Shown: piece after piece, positions 8,496 to 17,577 of the stretch
Layout: each line of letters begins with the position of its first letter
Position numbering within the stretch: position 1 is the stretch's first letter
Source of the DNA: Rhodohalobacter halophilus
Lineage (GTDB): Bacteria > Bacteroidota > Rhodothermia > Balneolales > Balneolaceae
Reading direction: 5' to 3'
Assembly: GCF_001715195.1 (NCBI RefSeq)
Contig: NZ_MDWE01000002.1
Coordinates: 1 to 64,000, forward strand
DNA length: 64,000 nt
The notes under the pieces: generated by a model
The model's database searches: none
The model's input: the letters and a program-made list of their open reading frames with translations, nothing else
Told to the model about the DNA's origin: nothing
Position numbers and translations under genes: made by a program

Positions 8496-10328
8496 TTAAT
8501 CTACATTCCAAATGTTCTTTGTCATTTCATATAATAACTGAGTTCGCTCAGTAACTGCAATTTTATCAAAATCATTGTAAGGTTTCATGTCGTAACCATA
8601 TTCATTTATAAAATCTCTATTATCCAATTTAGATTTGTAGAACTCCTGTAAAAGGGATTGATTCCAATATAAAGTGCCTGAATAGGTTATTTTCTTCTTG
8701 GTGAATGGCTCATTATTTGATGATTGATTATCCCTGCCTCTTAACAATAACAGCGCACCTAATTTATTTCTTTCCATTTCAAACTCTTCTTCGCTTTCAA
8801 AAAGTTGTCGATTATCGTAATTATCACTGATGATATGTTCAATATGATATCCGTTTTTTTTACCTGTATTACGGACTAAGTTGTACAATTCATCTTGCAT
8901 ATTTTTACCTATTCCATCTGCAAGATACTTTTCAATTCGAGCTAAATAATACCTTAAAAACCGTTTATTGAAATCCTGTCTTGTAAGCCCCCTAAATACT
9001 CTATCCTCCAACAAATTTGTTGTAGGTGCACTTCGTCTTTCATTGATTTCATCCAAAATGTTTTTATTAAATATCACATTGAATTTATCAGCGCTCTGGC
9101 CTCTAATTTCTTCTGAAATTTTATAGACCATCGAATAAAATCTATTACTATCATACGCCTTATTTAAATGAAGTAGAACATAGGCACGATCTACTAAGTA
9201 AGAAACAAGCTTAATCTTCTCTTTCTCTTCCTCATCTTTGACTGTACAAGAAGAAAGTATTAGAACCTCCTGAGAATCCATTTCAGTTAAACTATTAAAT
9301 CGAACATATTCAAATTCTTCATCATAGTTCTTAGAAAGTTTTTTTACTTTTTTAAATAAATCAACATAATAGTTTAAATCAGACTCAAGGAATTTTTTTA
9401 CTCCACTTATTTCATTTATCTGAAGCTCTTCAATGTGTGGTGGAGAATAGATTACGCGTTGATAATCTCCGTCAAACTTTCGCCCTTCTGCGCGAGTACC
9501 TGCAAATCGAGCCTTTAAATATGTTCGAAAGAATTCGTCAGCAGTATCTGCTAAAGGGTTAATTTTACTATCCCATATTTTTTCATAAGGTCTTAAATCA
9601 ACTTTAGGAATTTGACTAAGAAGTTTACCCTTTAAAATTTCATAAGGTTGTAATCCAATTCCTCTATCATTTATTACCTCGAATACCATTGGAACATCTG
9701 TTTGTCCTACTTCAAGGTTTATAATTACAATTCTTAGAAGGGCATAATAAATGAAATGCAAAAGTTTATTTTTGCTATCTAGCCTTTCATTTAGCTCTTT
9801 TGCAAGGAAAAGGTAGTTCTGTTGTATATTTTTTTCGGTAACATTCTTTGGTTTGAATTCTTTTATTTCTTCAATGTCATTTTCAAAAATAAATGATACT
9901 ACTCTCTTTCTGTCTTCATCTCCAATAAAAAATGTCTTACCATCTGAAGTGTATGTAACTATTTTTCTTTCTAGCCAGCCCAATAGTTCTTTGTTTTCAA
10001 TATCCTTCGCTGCTTTTTTATACAACACCATTAAAAATATTGTTAGTGTTGTTAACCGTTGCTGACCATCCACCAGGTAAACTTCATTTTCTCTATTTGT
10101 GATATATGTATTTAAATAATACCAAGAATAGTTTTCGATTATATTTGATCTCGTGGGCTCAATAGATTCATTTTTACTAAAATCTGGTTCAAAATTATGA
10201 AAGAAATCATTGACCATGGTTTCTATCTGCTGTTTTCCCCACTTATACTCTCTTTGATAAAAATCGATTTTATAACTTTCATTAGAAAATAACCTATCTA
10301 TATTCTGTTTCTCTGGCTGAATTTCCAT
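8496..10328 (-). CDS. DUF262/DUF1524 GmrSD-like nuclease
   Basis: 610 aa. The N-terminal DUF262 domain has FYQREYKWGKQQIETMV and the signature VDGQQRLTTL (about 86-95), the nucleotide-handling motif of GmrS-like modules. The C-terminal DUF1524 domain has YHIEHIISDNYDNRQ (about 500), where the His residues fit a His-Me finger nuclease, followed by ERNKLGALLLLRGRDNQSSNN. The single-chain DUF262-DUF1524 layout matches type IV restriction enzymes of the GmrSD type, which cut modified phage DNA using NTP. It is convergent with the ATPase gene at 5352-8381 and 195 bp downstream of the R-M operon's last gene. Confidence 0.8.
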   Translation of the reverse strand: MEIQPEKQNIDRLFSNESYKIDFYQREYKWGKQQIETMVNDFFHNFEPDFSKNESIEPTRSNIIENYSWYYLNTYITNRENEVYLVDGQQRLTTLTIFLMVLYKKAAKDIENKELLGWLERKIVTYTSDGKTFFIGDEDRKRVVSFIFENDIEEIKEFKPKNVTEKNIQQNYLFLAKELNERLDSKNKLLHFIYYALLRIVIINLEVGQTDVPMVFEVINDRGIGLQPYEILKGKLLSQIPKVDLRPYEKIWDSKINPLADTADEFFRTYLKARFAGTRAEGRKFDGDYQRVIYSPPHIEELQINEISGVKKFLESDLNYYVDLFKKVKKLSKNYDEEFEYVRFNSLTEMDSQEVLILSSCTVKDEEEKEKIKLVSYLVDRAYVLLHLNKAYDSNRFYSMVYKISEEIRGQSADKFNVIFNKNILDEINERRSAPTTNLLEDRVFRGLTRQDFNKRFLRYYLARIEKYLADGIGKNMQDELYNLVRNTGKKNGYHIEHIISDNYDNRQLFESEEEFEMERNKLGALLLLRGRDNQSSNNEPFTKKKITYSGTLYWNQSLLQEFYKSKLDNRDFINEYGYDMKPYNDFDKIAVTERTQLLYEMTKNIWNVD

Positions 10329-10334
10329 AACTAT

Positions 10335-10460
10335 TTCTTCTTATTTTAAATTGATGACTTATCCCCAAATCCTCTTCATTCCGAATCGTGATCTCCAAAT
10401 TACCACTTCCGTAGAGACCGATGTTGTAGGACGTCCAGGGTAAAGCCCCTTCATGTCTAT
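10335..10460 (-). pseudogene. Coding-like remnant between two nuclease genes
   Basis: On the minus strand one frame is open from a TAG near 10460 into the next gene's start. It reads EGALPWTSYNIGLYGSGNLE and onward, and looks like real protein, yet has no upstream start and ends inside an unrelated gene. It is probably the 3' end of a lost gene that once preceded the DUF262/DUF1524 gene. Family not recognised. Confidence 0.3.
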
Positions 10461-10522
10461 TCTGTAAGAACTAATACCCCGTCAGTATATATTTAGAAAA
10501 GTTTGATGGCAAAGATTGATCA

Positions 10523-11215
10523 TTAAGCCAATGTTATCTCCAACTTCTCCTTCCACCGCTTCCAGTGTGGCATTTTAGAATTCAAGAGACGGTAGAAAGC
10601 GGCATCGTGTTTATGGTGTATAAGGTGGCATAGTTCGTGTAAAATCACATATTCAATACACCGTTTTGGAGCCTTGATTAAGTGTAAGTTTAAGGTGATA
10701 ACACCTCCGGGTGTACAGCTGCCCCAGCGTGTATTCATCTTGCGAATATTGAGCTCTTTAATTTTCAGATCATGTTTTTCAAATTCAGGCAGCAGATCTT
10801 CCAAAATACTATTGAAGTGTATCTGAGCCTTGAACCGGTACCAGTCATATAACAATTCTTCGGCATTTTTCTTGTTCCTGGTTTTTACCCTCAGATATTT
10901 TCCCTTCAATTTGACTTGGTTATCAACAGCTTTCTCAACTTTTAAAACATACTGTCGACCCAAATACAGATGGGTTTCCCCGGATACATAATCTTTGGGT
11001 TTGGATAGCGGTTGATACTTCTCAAATGTCCGAAGCTGTTTCAAAATCCAGCGGGCTTTGGATTTCACCTTTTCCTGGATTTTCTCTTTACTGACATTTT
11101 CCGGAGCAGTAACTACAACATTCATGTCTGGATAGACCGCTATTCCCAGTGTTTTTCGGTCTGAAAATTGTAATTCATATCCGATCTCCTTTTTTCCGTA
11201 GCTAATTGTGTTCAT
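10523..11215 (-). CDS. YgjP/SprT-like zinc metallopeptidase (DUF45)
   Basis: 230 aa. Contains the zinc site HELCHLIHHKHDAAFYRLL near residue 190, where HExxH is followed by a downstream His, preceded by NTRWGSCTPGGVITLNLHLI. Both are hallmarks of the YgjP/DUF45 family. Its ATG overlaps the end of hsdR by 4 bp, so it belongs to the R-M operon as the last gene. Members of this family are often found beside type I R-M genes; their substrate is not established. Length is normal. Confidence 0.85.
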   Translation of the reverse strand: MNTISYGKKEIGYELQFSDRKTLGIAVYPDMNVVVTAPENVSKEKIQEKVKSKARWILKQLRTFEKYQPLSKPKDYVSGETHLYLGRQYVLKVEKAVDNQVKLKGKYLRVKTRNKKNAEELLYDWYRFKAQIHFNSILEDLLPEFEKHDLKIKELNIRKMNTRWGSCTPGGVITLNLHLIKAPKRCIEYVILHELCHLIHHKHDAAFYRLLNSKMPHWKRWKEKLEITLA

Positions 11216-14200
11216 GTGTAATTCCTGATAGCCAATTCAATAGATTTTTCAATGATATCATCCATCTCTTCCAATGTTAAATTCACACCCTTGTCTCTTA
11301 GTGAATAAAGATAATCATCGATATCCTGACGCATCGCATTTTTAATATCTGTTTTAAACTGCCAGTCTACGACCAAATGGTTTTGAATGATTTCATCAAT
11401 CTTGATGCCCATATCACTCAGCTCAGTTTTTGAGGAATCTGAGCCATAGGGAATACCATCCGACTTTACTTTACCACCATTCATGATCTCATTTACAACT
11501 CCGTATATGGCCTGGGCAGTTTTCTTTCCTTGCAACTCTTCGGGAATGTCATCAGATGACCGGGAGCGGACCTTCTCCATTATATCTCGCACCCGGTTTA
11601 GATACTCAGCATCCGATAATCGTCGAGCCTTCCAGTCGCTTATCGTTTGCTCCAGCATTTCAGAAAACTTCTTATAGAGAGCAGGATCTTCATCCATTAC
11701 CAGGTTGATAGATTTTTTAGTGCGAGTCGCTATCCGGTCAGCCCGAGCCGCATCGCTTTCAACCTTCGCTAATTCCTGCTCAAACTTCTCTTCATCAAAA
11801 ATGTTAACCTGTTCCGTCAATTTCACGACTTCACTTGAGGTCACATGCGTATCTATCAACTTCTGCACCTGTTTTTCGTATTGACCATAATCGATTGAAT
11901 CAGAATACCTGGCTTTCACGGATGAGCGCAAACTCATAAAAAACTTTGCGTCATTCTTGTACTGGTTAACCTTTTTGGGATCTGTATTTTGAATAAAATC
12001 AAAAGTAGAAAGAGCCATTTTCAATGTTCTGGCAAAGAGAGAGAGCCTCTCGTAAAACTCATCCCGAATATCTTCATCTTCCAAATGCTGCTCATAATAT
12101 TGAGCATCAAAACTCCGATCTATTCCATTAAATATATCCCACACGTGAGCATGACGCTCAGGGAGTTTCTCTATTTCCTGCTGAATATCGGCTAAGGTGC
12201 CCTCTAACTCTTCCTCCTCAAACTCTTGCAGTTCACTGTATGTTGTCAAAGCTTCATCCAGCTCACCAAGAATGCCATAGTAATCGATTATGTATCCAAA
12301 ATCCTTCCCTTCAAACAAGCGATTGACACGAGCGATGGCCTGAAGCAGTTTATGTTCTTTCAGGCTCCTTGCAATGTATAAAACCGTATTTCGGGGAGCG
12401 TCAAATCCGGTAATCAATTTATCCACCACGATCATGATCTCCGGATCTTCATCACTTTTGAACTGGTAGATCAGTTGTTTGTTGTACTCTTTTTCGGTGC
12501 CGAACCGCTCCATCATTCTCTTCCAGAATTTCTGGACGATATCGATATTTTCCTCGTCCAAGTCTTCGTGCCCTTCACGAGTATCCGGTCCGGATATGAT
12601 AACCTCGGAACTTACCTTTCCAAATTCATCCAGGAACTGTTTACACCTGATTGCGGCTGTTTTGGAATGAACGGTTAGCTGACCTTTGAAACCGGAACCT
12701 TGCCACGTTTTTGAAAAGTGATCACTGATATCGTAGCAAATGGTCATCAGCTTTTGTTCAGCTTCATTTAGCTGATCGGCCCGGCTGAATTTCTTTTTAA
12801 GATCAGCTCTTTCTTTATCGTTTAGACGCTCCGAAATTCGTTCAAAATAGGTGTCGATGGGTTTTTTATTGACATCCTGCGGAATATGCCGTCCTTCATA
12901 TAACAGTGGAACAACCGCCTTATCGCTGACGGCTTCTTTAATGGTGTAGGTATCAATAATGCCGCCGAACTTTCGTGCGGTATGTTTTTCCTGCTTCATC
13001 AATGGAGTTCCCGTAAAAGCAATGAAGCAGGCATTGGGAAAGGTTTGCTGCATTCGGACATTGGCCGTTCCGTACTGCGTGCGGTGGCCTTCATCCACCA
13101 ACACAAATATATTCGGTGACTCCTCTTTCACCTTGCTCTTTTTAACCACAGCTTCAAACTTATTGATAACCGTTGTAATGACGGCCCTCTTCTTCTGCCT
13201 GAGCAACTCAATCAAATGTTTACCGGTAGATGCCTGAACCGGTTCCAAATCACAGTCATCAAACGTTTCATAGATTTGATCATCCAAGTCCACACGATCA
13301 GTGACTAAAACGATACGGGCATCGGGAATTCCTTTATCCAGCGCAATACCTTTTGCAAGCATCACCATGGTCAGGGATTTTCCGGAACCCTGGGTATGCC
13401 AAATCACACCCCCTTGTCGTTTTCCCTGTTCGAGTGACTGAATGCGTTTCAGCGTCTTTTCTACGGCATAAAATTGCTGATAGCGAGCTACCTTCTTCTC
13501 ACCTGCATCATATAAGGTATAGCGTTTGATAAAGCGCAAGAGACGAGCTGGGCGACATAAACCGTAAAGAATCTTGTCCTGACCTGTGACTTTTTGATCT
13601 CCCTTTTGCAAAGCCTCAAAATGTGATTTTACATAACGAAACCGATCAGAGAAAATATCCTCAAACAGGTCCGGGTATAGTGGTTCATTTTTTAATTCTT
13701 CAAGATTACGCTCATAGAGTTGTTCTTCATCTTGTGTTTCGAACTTCTCTTTCCATGTGCTCCAGAATTTATTCGGTGTTCCGGTGGTCGCGTATTTATT
13801 GCTGTTTACAGCAAGCCCAAGGAGTAATTGTGAATAGACATATAAACCCGGAATTCCATCGTTCTTTTGATTTCTGAGGTGCTGTGAAATAGCCTGATCA
13901 ACCGGCTTTTGGTCTTTTTCCCTCATCTTTAAATCAGGGCGTTTACATTCAATAATGACCAGCGGAATACCATTTACAAACAGCACAATATCCGGGCGGT
14001 ACTCTTTATAACTGCCGGTACGCTGAACGCTGAACTCTTCGGCCACATGAAATACATTGTTCTCCGGGTTTTCCCAGTCAATGTAGTGCAGGCTGAAGCT
14101 TTTGCGGTCACCATCTATGGTTTCTTCAAAACTACTCCCGAGCGTAAGCAAGTGATATAGCTTCTCATTGGTTTTGATGAGTCCGCTTACAAGAGGCAGA

Positions 14201-14445
14201 TCACTTACTTTATCCACGGCTGCTGAAATGTTGTGATTGGAAAAAGGGTATGTTTTACCGTGAAAATCAATGTTGTTGATTTTTCGAAGCTGCTCTTCCA
14301 ATACCGGTTTTAACAATACATCGGAATGGCTGTCTCTCAGCTCTTCCACTTCCCCAGGCGACAAGTATTCATACCCCAACTTGCTCAGCATCATCAGTGC
14401 CGGGATTTGGCTGGAATGGTCTTCTATGTATGAGGGAGTATTCAT
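11212..14445 (-). CDS. hsdR: Type I restriction enzyme, endonuclease/translocase subunit HsdR
   Basis: 1077 aa. The N-terminal nuclease domain has PDIVLFVNGIPLVIIECKRPD (about 151-171), giving the Asp...Glu-x-Lys catalytic residues. The SF2 helicase motor follows: Walker A HTQGSGKS (about 351-358), DEAD-like VDEGHRTQYG, the motif III region FIAFTGTPL, and late motifs IVVDKLITGFDAP and LLQAIARVNRLF. The C-terminal helical region would bind the HsdM2S core. It translocates DNA with ATP and cuts at a distance. It lies near the end of the operon, separated from hsdM and hsdS by CBASS, Fic and small genes. Confidence 0.95.
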   Translation of the reverse strand: MNTPSYIEDHSSQIPALMMLSKLGYEYLSPGEVEELRDSHSDVLLKPVLEEQLRKINNIDFHGKTYPFSNHNISAAVDKVSDLPLVSGLIKTNEKLYHLLTLGSSFEETIDGDRKSFSLHYIDWENPENNVFHVAEEFSVQRTGSYKEYRPDIVLFVNGIPLVIIECKRPDLKMREKDQKPVDQAISQHLRNQKNDGIPGLYVYSQLLLGLAVNSNKYATTGTPNKFWSTWKEKFETQDEEQLYERNLEELKNEPLYPDLFEDIFSDRFRYVKSHFEALQKGDQKVTGQDKILYGLCRPARLLRFIKRYTLYDAGEKKVARYQQFYAVEKTLKRIQSLEQGKRQGGVIWHTQGSGKSLTMVMLAKGIALDKGIPDARIVLVTDRVDLDDQIYETFDDCDLEPVQASTGKHLIELLRQKKRAVITTVINKFEAVVKKSKVKEESPNIFVLVDEGHRTQYGTANVRMQQTFPNACFIAFTGTPLMKQEKHTARKFGGIIDTYTIKEAVSDKAVVPLLYEGRHIPQDVNKKPIDTYFERISERLNDKERADLKKKFSRADQLNEAEQKLMTICYDISDHFSKTWQGSGFKGQLTVHSKTAAIRCKQFLDEFGKVSSEVIISGPDTREGHEDLDEENIDIVQKFWKRMMERFGTEKEYNKQLIYQFKSDEDPEIMIVVDKLITGFDAPRNTVLYIARSLKEHKLLQAIARVNRLFEGKDFGYIIDYYGILGELDEALTTYSELQEFEEEELEGTLADIQQEIEKLPERHAHVWDIFNGIDRSFDAQYYEQHLEDEDIRDEFYERLSLFARTLKMALSTFDFIQNTDPKKVNQYKNDAKFFMSLRSSVKARYSDSIDYGQYEKQVQKLIDTHVTSSEVVKLTEQVNIFDEEKFEQELAKVESDAARADRIATRTKKSINLVMDEDPALYKKFSEMLEQTISDWKARRLSDAEYLNRVRDIMEKVRSRSSDDIPEELQGKKTAQAIYGVVNEIMNGGKVKSDGIPYGSDSSKTELSDMGIKIDEIIQNHLVVDWQFKTDIKNAMRQDIDDYLYSLRDKGVNLTLEEMDDIIEKSIELAIRNYT

Positions 14446-14552
14446 TTACTTGCTCGCTTCGGGTATTCGTATTAATTGCATATATATTGTATATGTATTA
14501 CATTAGTAATGAACCACTGAAAGTCCGAATGGGCCGTAGGTGGTGTTTTATT

Positions 14553-15347
14553 TTATATGGGGTAGTAAACAACTCCATAATCATCTCTTCCACTTGCTTT
14601 TGTATTCAAACTCGGCTTCATTATGTTCAGCATTTCTAATTCATCTCCATAGTCAAGTACATTCAATAACCTGTTTGCCCATGAGATTCTGGGGTTTGTT
14701 AAATTCCTTCTGGCATATAGCATCGTAGTAGAGGCTAACAGATCTGCCATCTGAATGAAATAAGATTCTTCAGAGGGTTTAGGAAGAGGGTCTTCTATCA
14801 AATGCTCAATTTCTTTTCTATAGCTGCCATGATGGTGTTTTGAGGGAATGAAATTTATTCGCTGAATCTTTCGCGTTACTCTTCGCATAGAAGCAACCCG
14901 GCCTTCATCTGAAAGAATAAGAAAATCTTTGTCTGATAATTGTGAGTAGTTCATGTCGTTTTCTATACGCTGGATATTATAAGTAAGGGCATTCTCCAAC
15001 ACATCATAATCAGCTCGTTGAATTCTCCCTTTATCGATTACAACATTGATGCATTTAATTTTTAATGCTGCTATCAATTCACAGAAAAGAAAAGTGATTT
15101 CTTTTCGCACTACCGGTGAATATTTACCGTGATACGGATCTTTATCAGACAGAAAGTGCATGGTATGAAATTCCATTTTGACCGGGAATTCATAATCTAT
15201 CTTAAGTTGCTTTCGGAATGCGCGGATCTTTTCATAGTTCTCTTTCCAAGAGCTCTGATGCATGTATATACTGCTCAACACAAATAGTTGAGATGAATAC
15301 TGAGGGTAACCGTCATCACCGGATTCATCAAAGTAACAGATATACAT
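14553..15347 (-). CDS. DUF3800 protein, RNase H-like fold
   Basis: 264 aa. Starts with the DUF3800 signature MYICYFDESGDDG, the first Asp/Glu pair of a putative RNase H-like active site. It ends its core with EESYFIQMADLLASTTMLYARR, where the Asp of the QMADLLA motif is also conserved. The family is found widely in mobile elements and defence islands and is presumed to act on nucleic acid, but no biochemical function is established as far as I know. It lies 107 bp upstream of hsdR on the same strand, probably within the long R-M operon. Confidence 0.8.
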   Translation of the reverse strand: MYICYFDESGDDGYPQYSSQLFVLSSIYMHQSSWKENYEKIRAFRKQLKIDYEFPVKMEFHTMHFLSDKDPYHGKYSPVVRKEITFLFCELIAALKIKCINVVIDKGRIQRADYDVLENALTYNIQRIENDMNYSQLSDKDFLILSDEGRVASMRRVTRKIQRINFIPSKHHHGSYRKEIEHLIEDPLPKPSEESYFIQMADLLASTTMLYARRNLTNPRISWANRLLNVLDYGDELEMLNIMKPSLNTKASGRDDYGVVYYPI

Positions 15348-15402
15348 AATTAGGGAGTTTTATTTTTACGAAATAGGTACCAAAAAACATTTCAAATGCT
15401 TT

Positions 15403-15513
15403 TTATTTTTTCCCACCACCTTTTGGAGGCCGTACCGGTTTTCATCCTTTGTTTTGCCCCGGAGGTGCTGGCCTCGTAGTTGGTTTTGGTGGTCTTTTCT
15501 GTTCTTTTGCCAT
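15403..15513 (-). pseudogene. Tiny Pro/Lys-rich reading frame with an in-frame TGA
   Basis: An ATG at 15513 lies 4 bp after the stop of the preceding gene. It opens a 23-codon peptide, MAKEQKRPPKPTTRPAPPGQ plus NKG, ending in TGA (15442-15444). The same frame continues with the same composition (KPVRPPKGGGKK) to TAA at 15403. The unbroken composition on both sides suggests a 36-residue basic peptide interrupted by a nonsense mutation. Stop-codon readthrough is possible but unsupported. Confidence 0.45.
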
Positions 15514-15517
15514 GATT

Positions 15518-15916
15518 TTATAGGTTATAGGTTACAAATATGGATATACTAACTACACCAATAGCGAATAAAAAGAGCGAAAAAGGATTTAAAAAATTCA
15601 ACCAGGTTGTGAAATGGCCTCCCGGATCTACATCTTCAAACTCTTTGCCTGAATCCAACTCATCAATTGCCCGGCGAAATGCAAGTGTACTCAGGTAATA
15701 GGAGGCCAGGCTGCACACTATACTCAGGCCCCAAACCAGCCAGCTTGTGATTAACCAGCCTGCCAGTACCGGTTCATTCACAATAAAATTACTCACAAAT
15801 GCGAACGTCACCGCAAATGCACCACCGGAAAGCTTGATCAGCGTCTTATCAAGCTCATCCTGAGCGTGATGTTCAGATTTTATATAATCCTGGCGGTATT
15901 GTTCTTTCAAATTCAT
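15518..15916 (-). CDS. Small membrane protein, about three TM segments
   Basis: 132 aa. The N-terminus is polar and charged (MNLKEQYRQDYIKSEHHAQDELDK). Hydrophobic stretches follow at about 29-49 (GGAFAVTFAFVSNFIV), 53-76 (AGWLITSWLVWGLSIVCSLASYYL) and 110-130 (FSLFLFAIGVVSISIFVTY). Its ATG overlaps the stop of the upstream 100-aa gene by 4 bp, so the two are probably partners. No family name is recognised. Its place between nuclease-like genes in a defence operon suggests a membrane effector or anchor, but this is inference only. Confidence 0.6.
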   Translation of the reverse strand: MNLKEQYRQDYIKSEHHAQDELDKTLIKLSGGAFAVTFAFVSNFIVNEPVLAGWLITSWLVWGLSIVCSLASYYLSTLAFRRAIDELDSGKEFEDVDPGGHFTTWLNFLNPFSLFLFAIGVVSISIFVTYNL

Positions 15917-16215
15917 TCAACTGTTGAATTTGTAATTTGATAAACATAAACCATGTCACTTTTTTCACTACCTCCGCCACCCCCACCTTTCATTCCTTTT
16001 GCTATAAAATGCTTTTCAACGTCTCTCGCTGCCATATGGGAATTGGCGGTATCATATATCCAACATCCAGCATCTTCGTCCACTTTATGATCATTAAACA
16101 ATCTATTCCGAGCATCTTCAGAAATCCCCACATAGTATTCTCTATAATAATTTCCTGAACACTTTTGAATATACGTTTCAATTGCATTTACAATATCCTG
16201 TTTACCATTTGCCAT
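15913..16215 (-). CDS. Small GIY-YIG-like protein
   Basis: 100 aa. The segment NYYREYYVGISEDARNRLFNDHKV (about 21-44) has the Tyr-x-Gly...Arg...His order of GIY-YIG nuclease cores. The Glu of RDVEKHFIAKGM (about 70-80) could be the metal-binding residue. A glycine run and VYVYQI end the protein. Small stand-alone proteins with this pattern are usually annotated as hypothetical. It lies directly after hsdS and overlaps the next membrane-protein gene by 4 bp. Nuclease activity is inferred from pattern alone, and the match is weaker than for canonical UvrC-type domains. Confidence 0.5.
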   Translation of the reverse strand: MANGKQDIVNAIETYIQKCSGNYYREYYVGISEDARNRLFNDHKVDEDAGCWIYDTANSHMAARDVEKHFIAKGMKGGGGGGSEKSDMVYVYQITNSTVE

Positions 16216-16239
16216 ATCTTATCTCCTTGTTTGTTTAAG

Positions 16240-17571
16240 TTAATTTTTCTCCACCTTCACCCTCGTTTTTCCCGTCAACAACTGCTGCATCAGACCCTTT
16301 TTTTGGATCACTAAAAGCTCTTTGTTTTTCTCAAGTGATTTAATCTCTTTATCAATATTGGTTAGAACAGACTCAATCTTGTTGATCTCTTCATTATCCG
16401 CAGGAAGACGAATCTTAAGCTTTTTTACATCACTACTGTTTATCGCCGGATAATTTGATCCAACCGTTAAGGCATAAAATTGACCTGATATATGGTGGCT
16501 GTACAAATAATGATAGAGGTATCTGATGTTGAAGTTCTTTTTTGGAGTCAAAACGGCAAAGCCAGTAGAAGCAATCTTACCATTATGCTCTTTCTTTGCC
16601 ATTGCAAAAGCTTGAAGATTCGGGCGGACAGTCGCCATTAAAATATCACCTTCGGAAACTATCCGTTTTGCCCGAGATGGAGCATCTTTAAATTCATAAA
16701 CTTCTAAATCATTACTGATATGTCCATTTTCTACATCTGACAAGGAGATGTATTCAAACTCATAATCCGGTGAAGTTTTGGAGTTTAACGATTTTGCATC
16801 AATCTTAACTACATCTTTAAATCGAACTTCCCTCCACTCCCCCTCAAACCCCGGAAACTGTTTCTTCCCGGTAAGCAACTGCTGCATCAGGCCTTTTTTG
16901 AGTTCTTCTTTTTTGGCGATGAGCCGGTCCAGGGTTTCAATGGCACGGTCCCAGGTGGAGAGGATGTCGGCAATCTTTTTTTGTTCGGGGAGAGATGGAA
17001 GGGGGATTCTAAGCTTAGAGAGATTACCTTTTGAGATTCCAAAAACAGAAATGCCCGTTGCAATTTTCTTTAGTTCTTTCGCTACCGGCCAGTTTTTCAA
17101 AATATAAGCCCGGTACCGGTCTGCTGTTTTTCCATTTTTATCTCTGGCAACAATAGTGTGAAGTCCAGCGATAAGATTTTTTGAATTCGTCAGCTCACCA
17201 ATTTCAATACATTCCCCCACACCCTCATAATCTTCAGAAGCATCTGCAATTACTAAGTCACCTTCTTCAAGGTATATCAGATCTTTTTCTGGCTTCGAAG
17301 ATTGTTTCAAAAGAGGAATTTCGGCATGATTCTCTTCATGTAGGTGTAGAATTAAAGTGTCAAACTTAGAATGAATGTCACCATAATGGATATAAAAAGT
17401 ATCGCCTTCATCTTCTTCAAAGGTCAAATCATTTCTTGAAAAAGAATAGCTTTTCTTAAAATCAAAAACTTTATCAAATCGGTGTATTCCCCATTCCTCA
17501 GGAATCCAACCTAATTTGGTCTTTTTAAAACCGGTTATTAATTGGTCTTCATTTTGTGTGCTACTATCCAT
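16240..17571 (-). CDS. hsdS: Type I restriction-modification specificity subunit HsdS
   Basis: 443 aa, the usual size for two target-recognition domains. TRD1 (about 20-185) is followed by the first conserved helix (LPEQKKIADILSTWDRAIETLD, then KKGLMQQLLTGKK). TRD2 (about 245-400) is followed by the second (NKIESVLTNIDKEIKSLEKNKELL, then KKGLMQQLLTGK). The repeat of the LMQQLLTGK motif marks the two-fold pseudo-symmetry of HsdS. It determines the DNA sequence recognised by the HsdM/HsdR complex. Unusually, it is separated from hsdM by four other genes. Its start is 6 bp after the fic stop. Confidence 0.93.
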   Translation of the reverse strand: MDSSTQNEDQLITGFKKTKLGWIPEEWGIHRFDKVFDFKKSYSFSRNDLTFEEDEGDTFYIHYGDIHSKFDTLILHLHEENHAEIPLLKQSSKPEKDLIYLEEGDLVIADASEDYEGVGECIEIGELTNSKNLIAGLHTIVARDKNGKTADRYRAYILKNWPVAKELKKIATGISVFGISKGNLSKLRIPLPSLPEQKKIADILSTWDRAIETLDRLIAKKEELKKGLMQQLLTGKKQFPGFEGEWREVRFKDVVKIDAKSLNSKTSPDYEFEYISLSDVENGHISNDLEVYEFKDAPSRAKRIVSEGDILMATVRPNLQAFAMAKKEHNGKIASTGFAVLTPKKNFNIRYLYHYLYSHHISGQFYALTVGSNYPAINSSDVKKLKIRLPADNEEINKIESVLTNIDKEIKSLEKNKELLVIQKKGLMQQLLTGKTRVKVEKN

Positions 17572-17577
17572 AGACTT

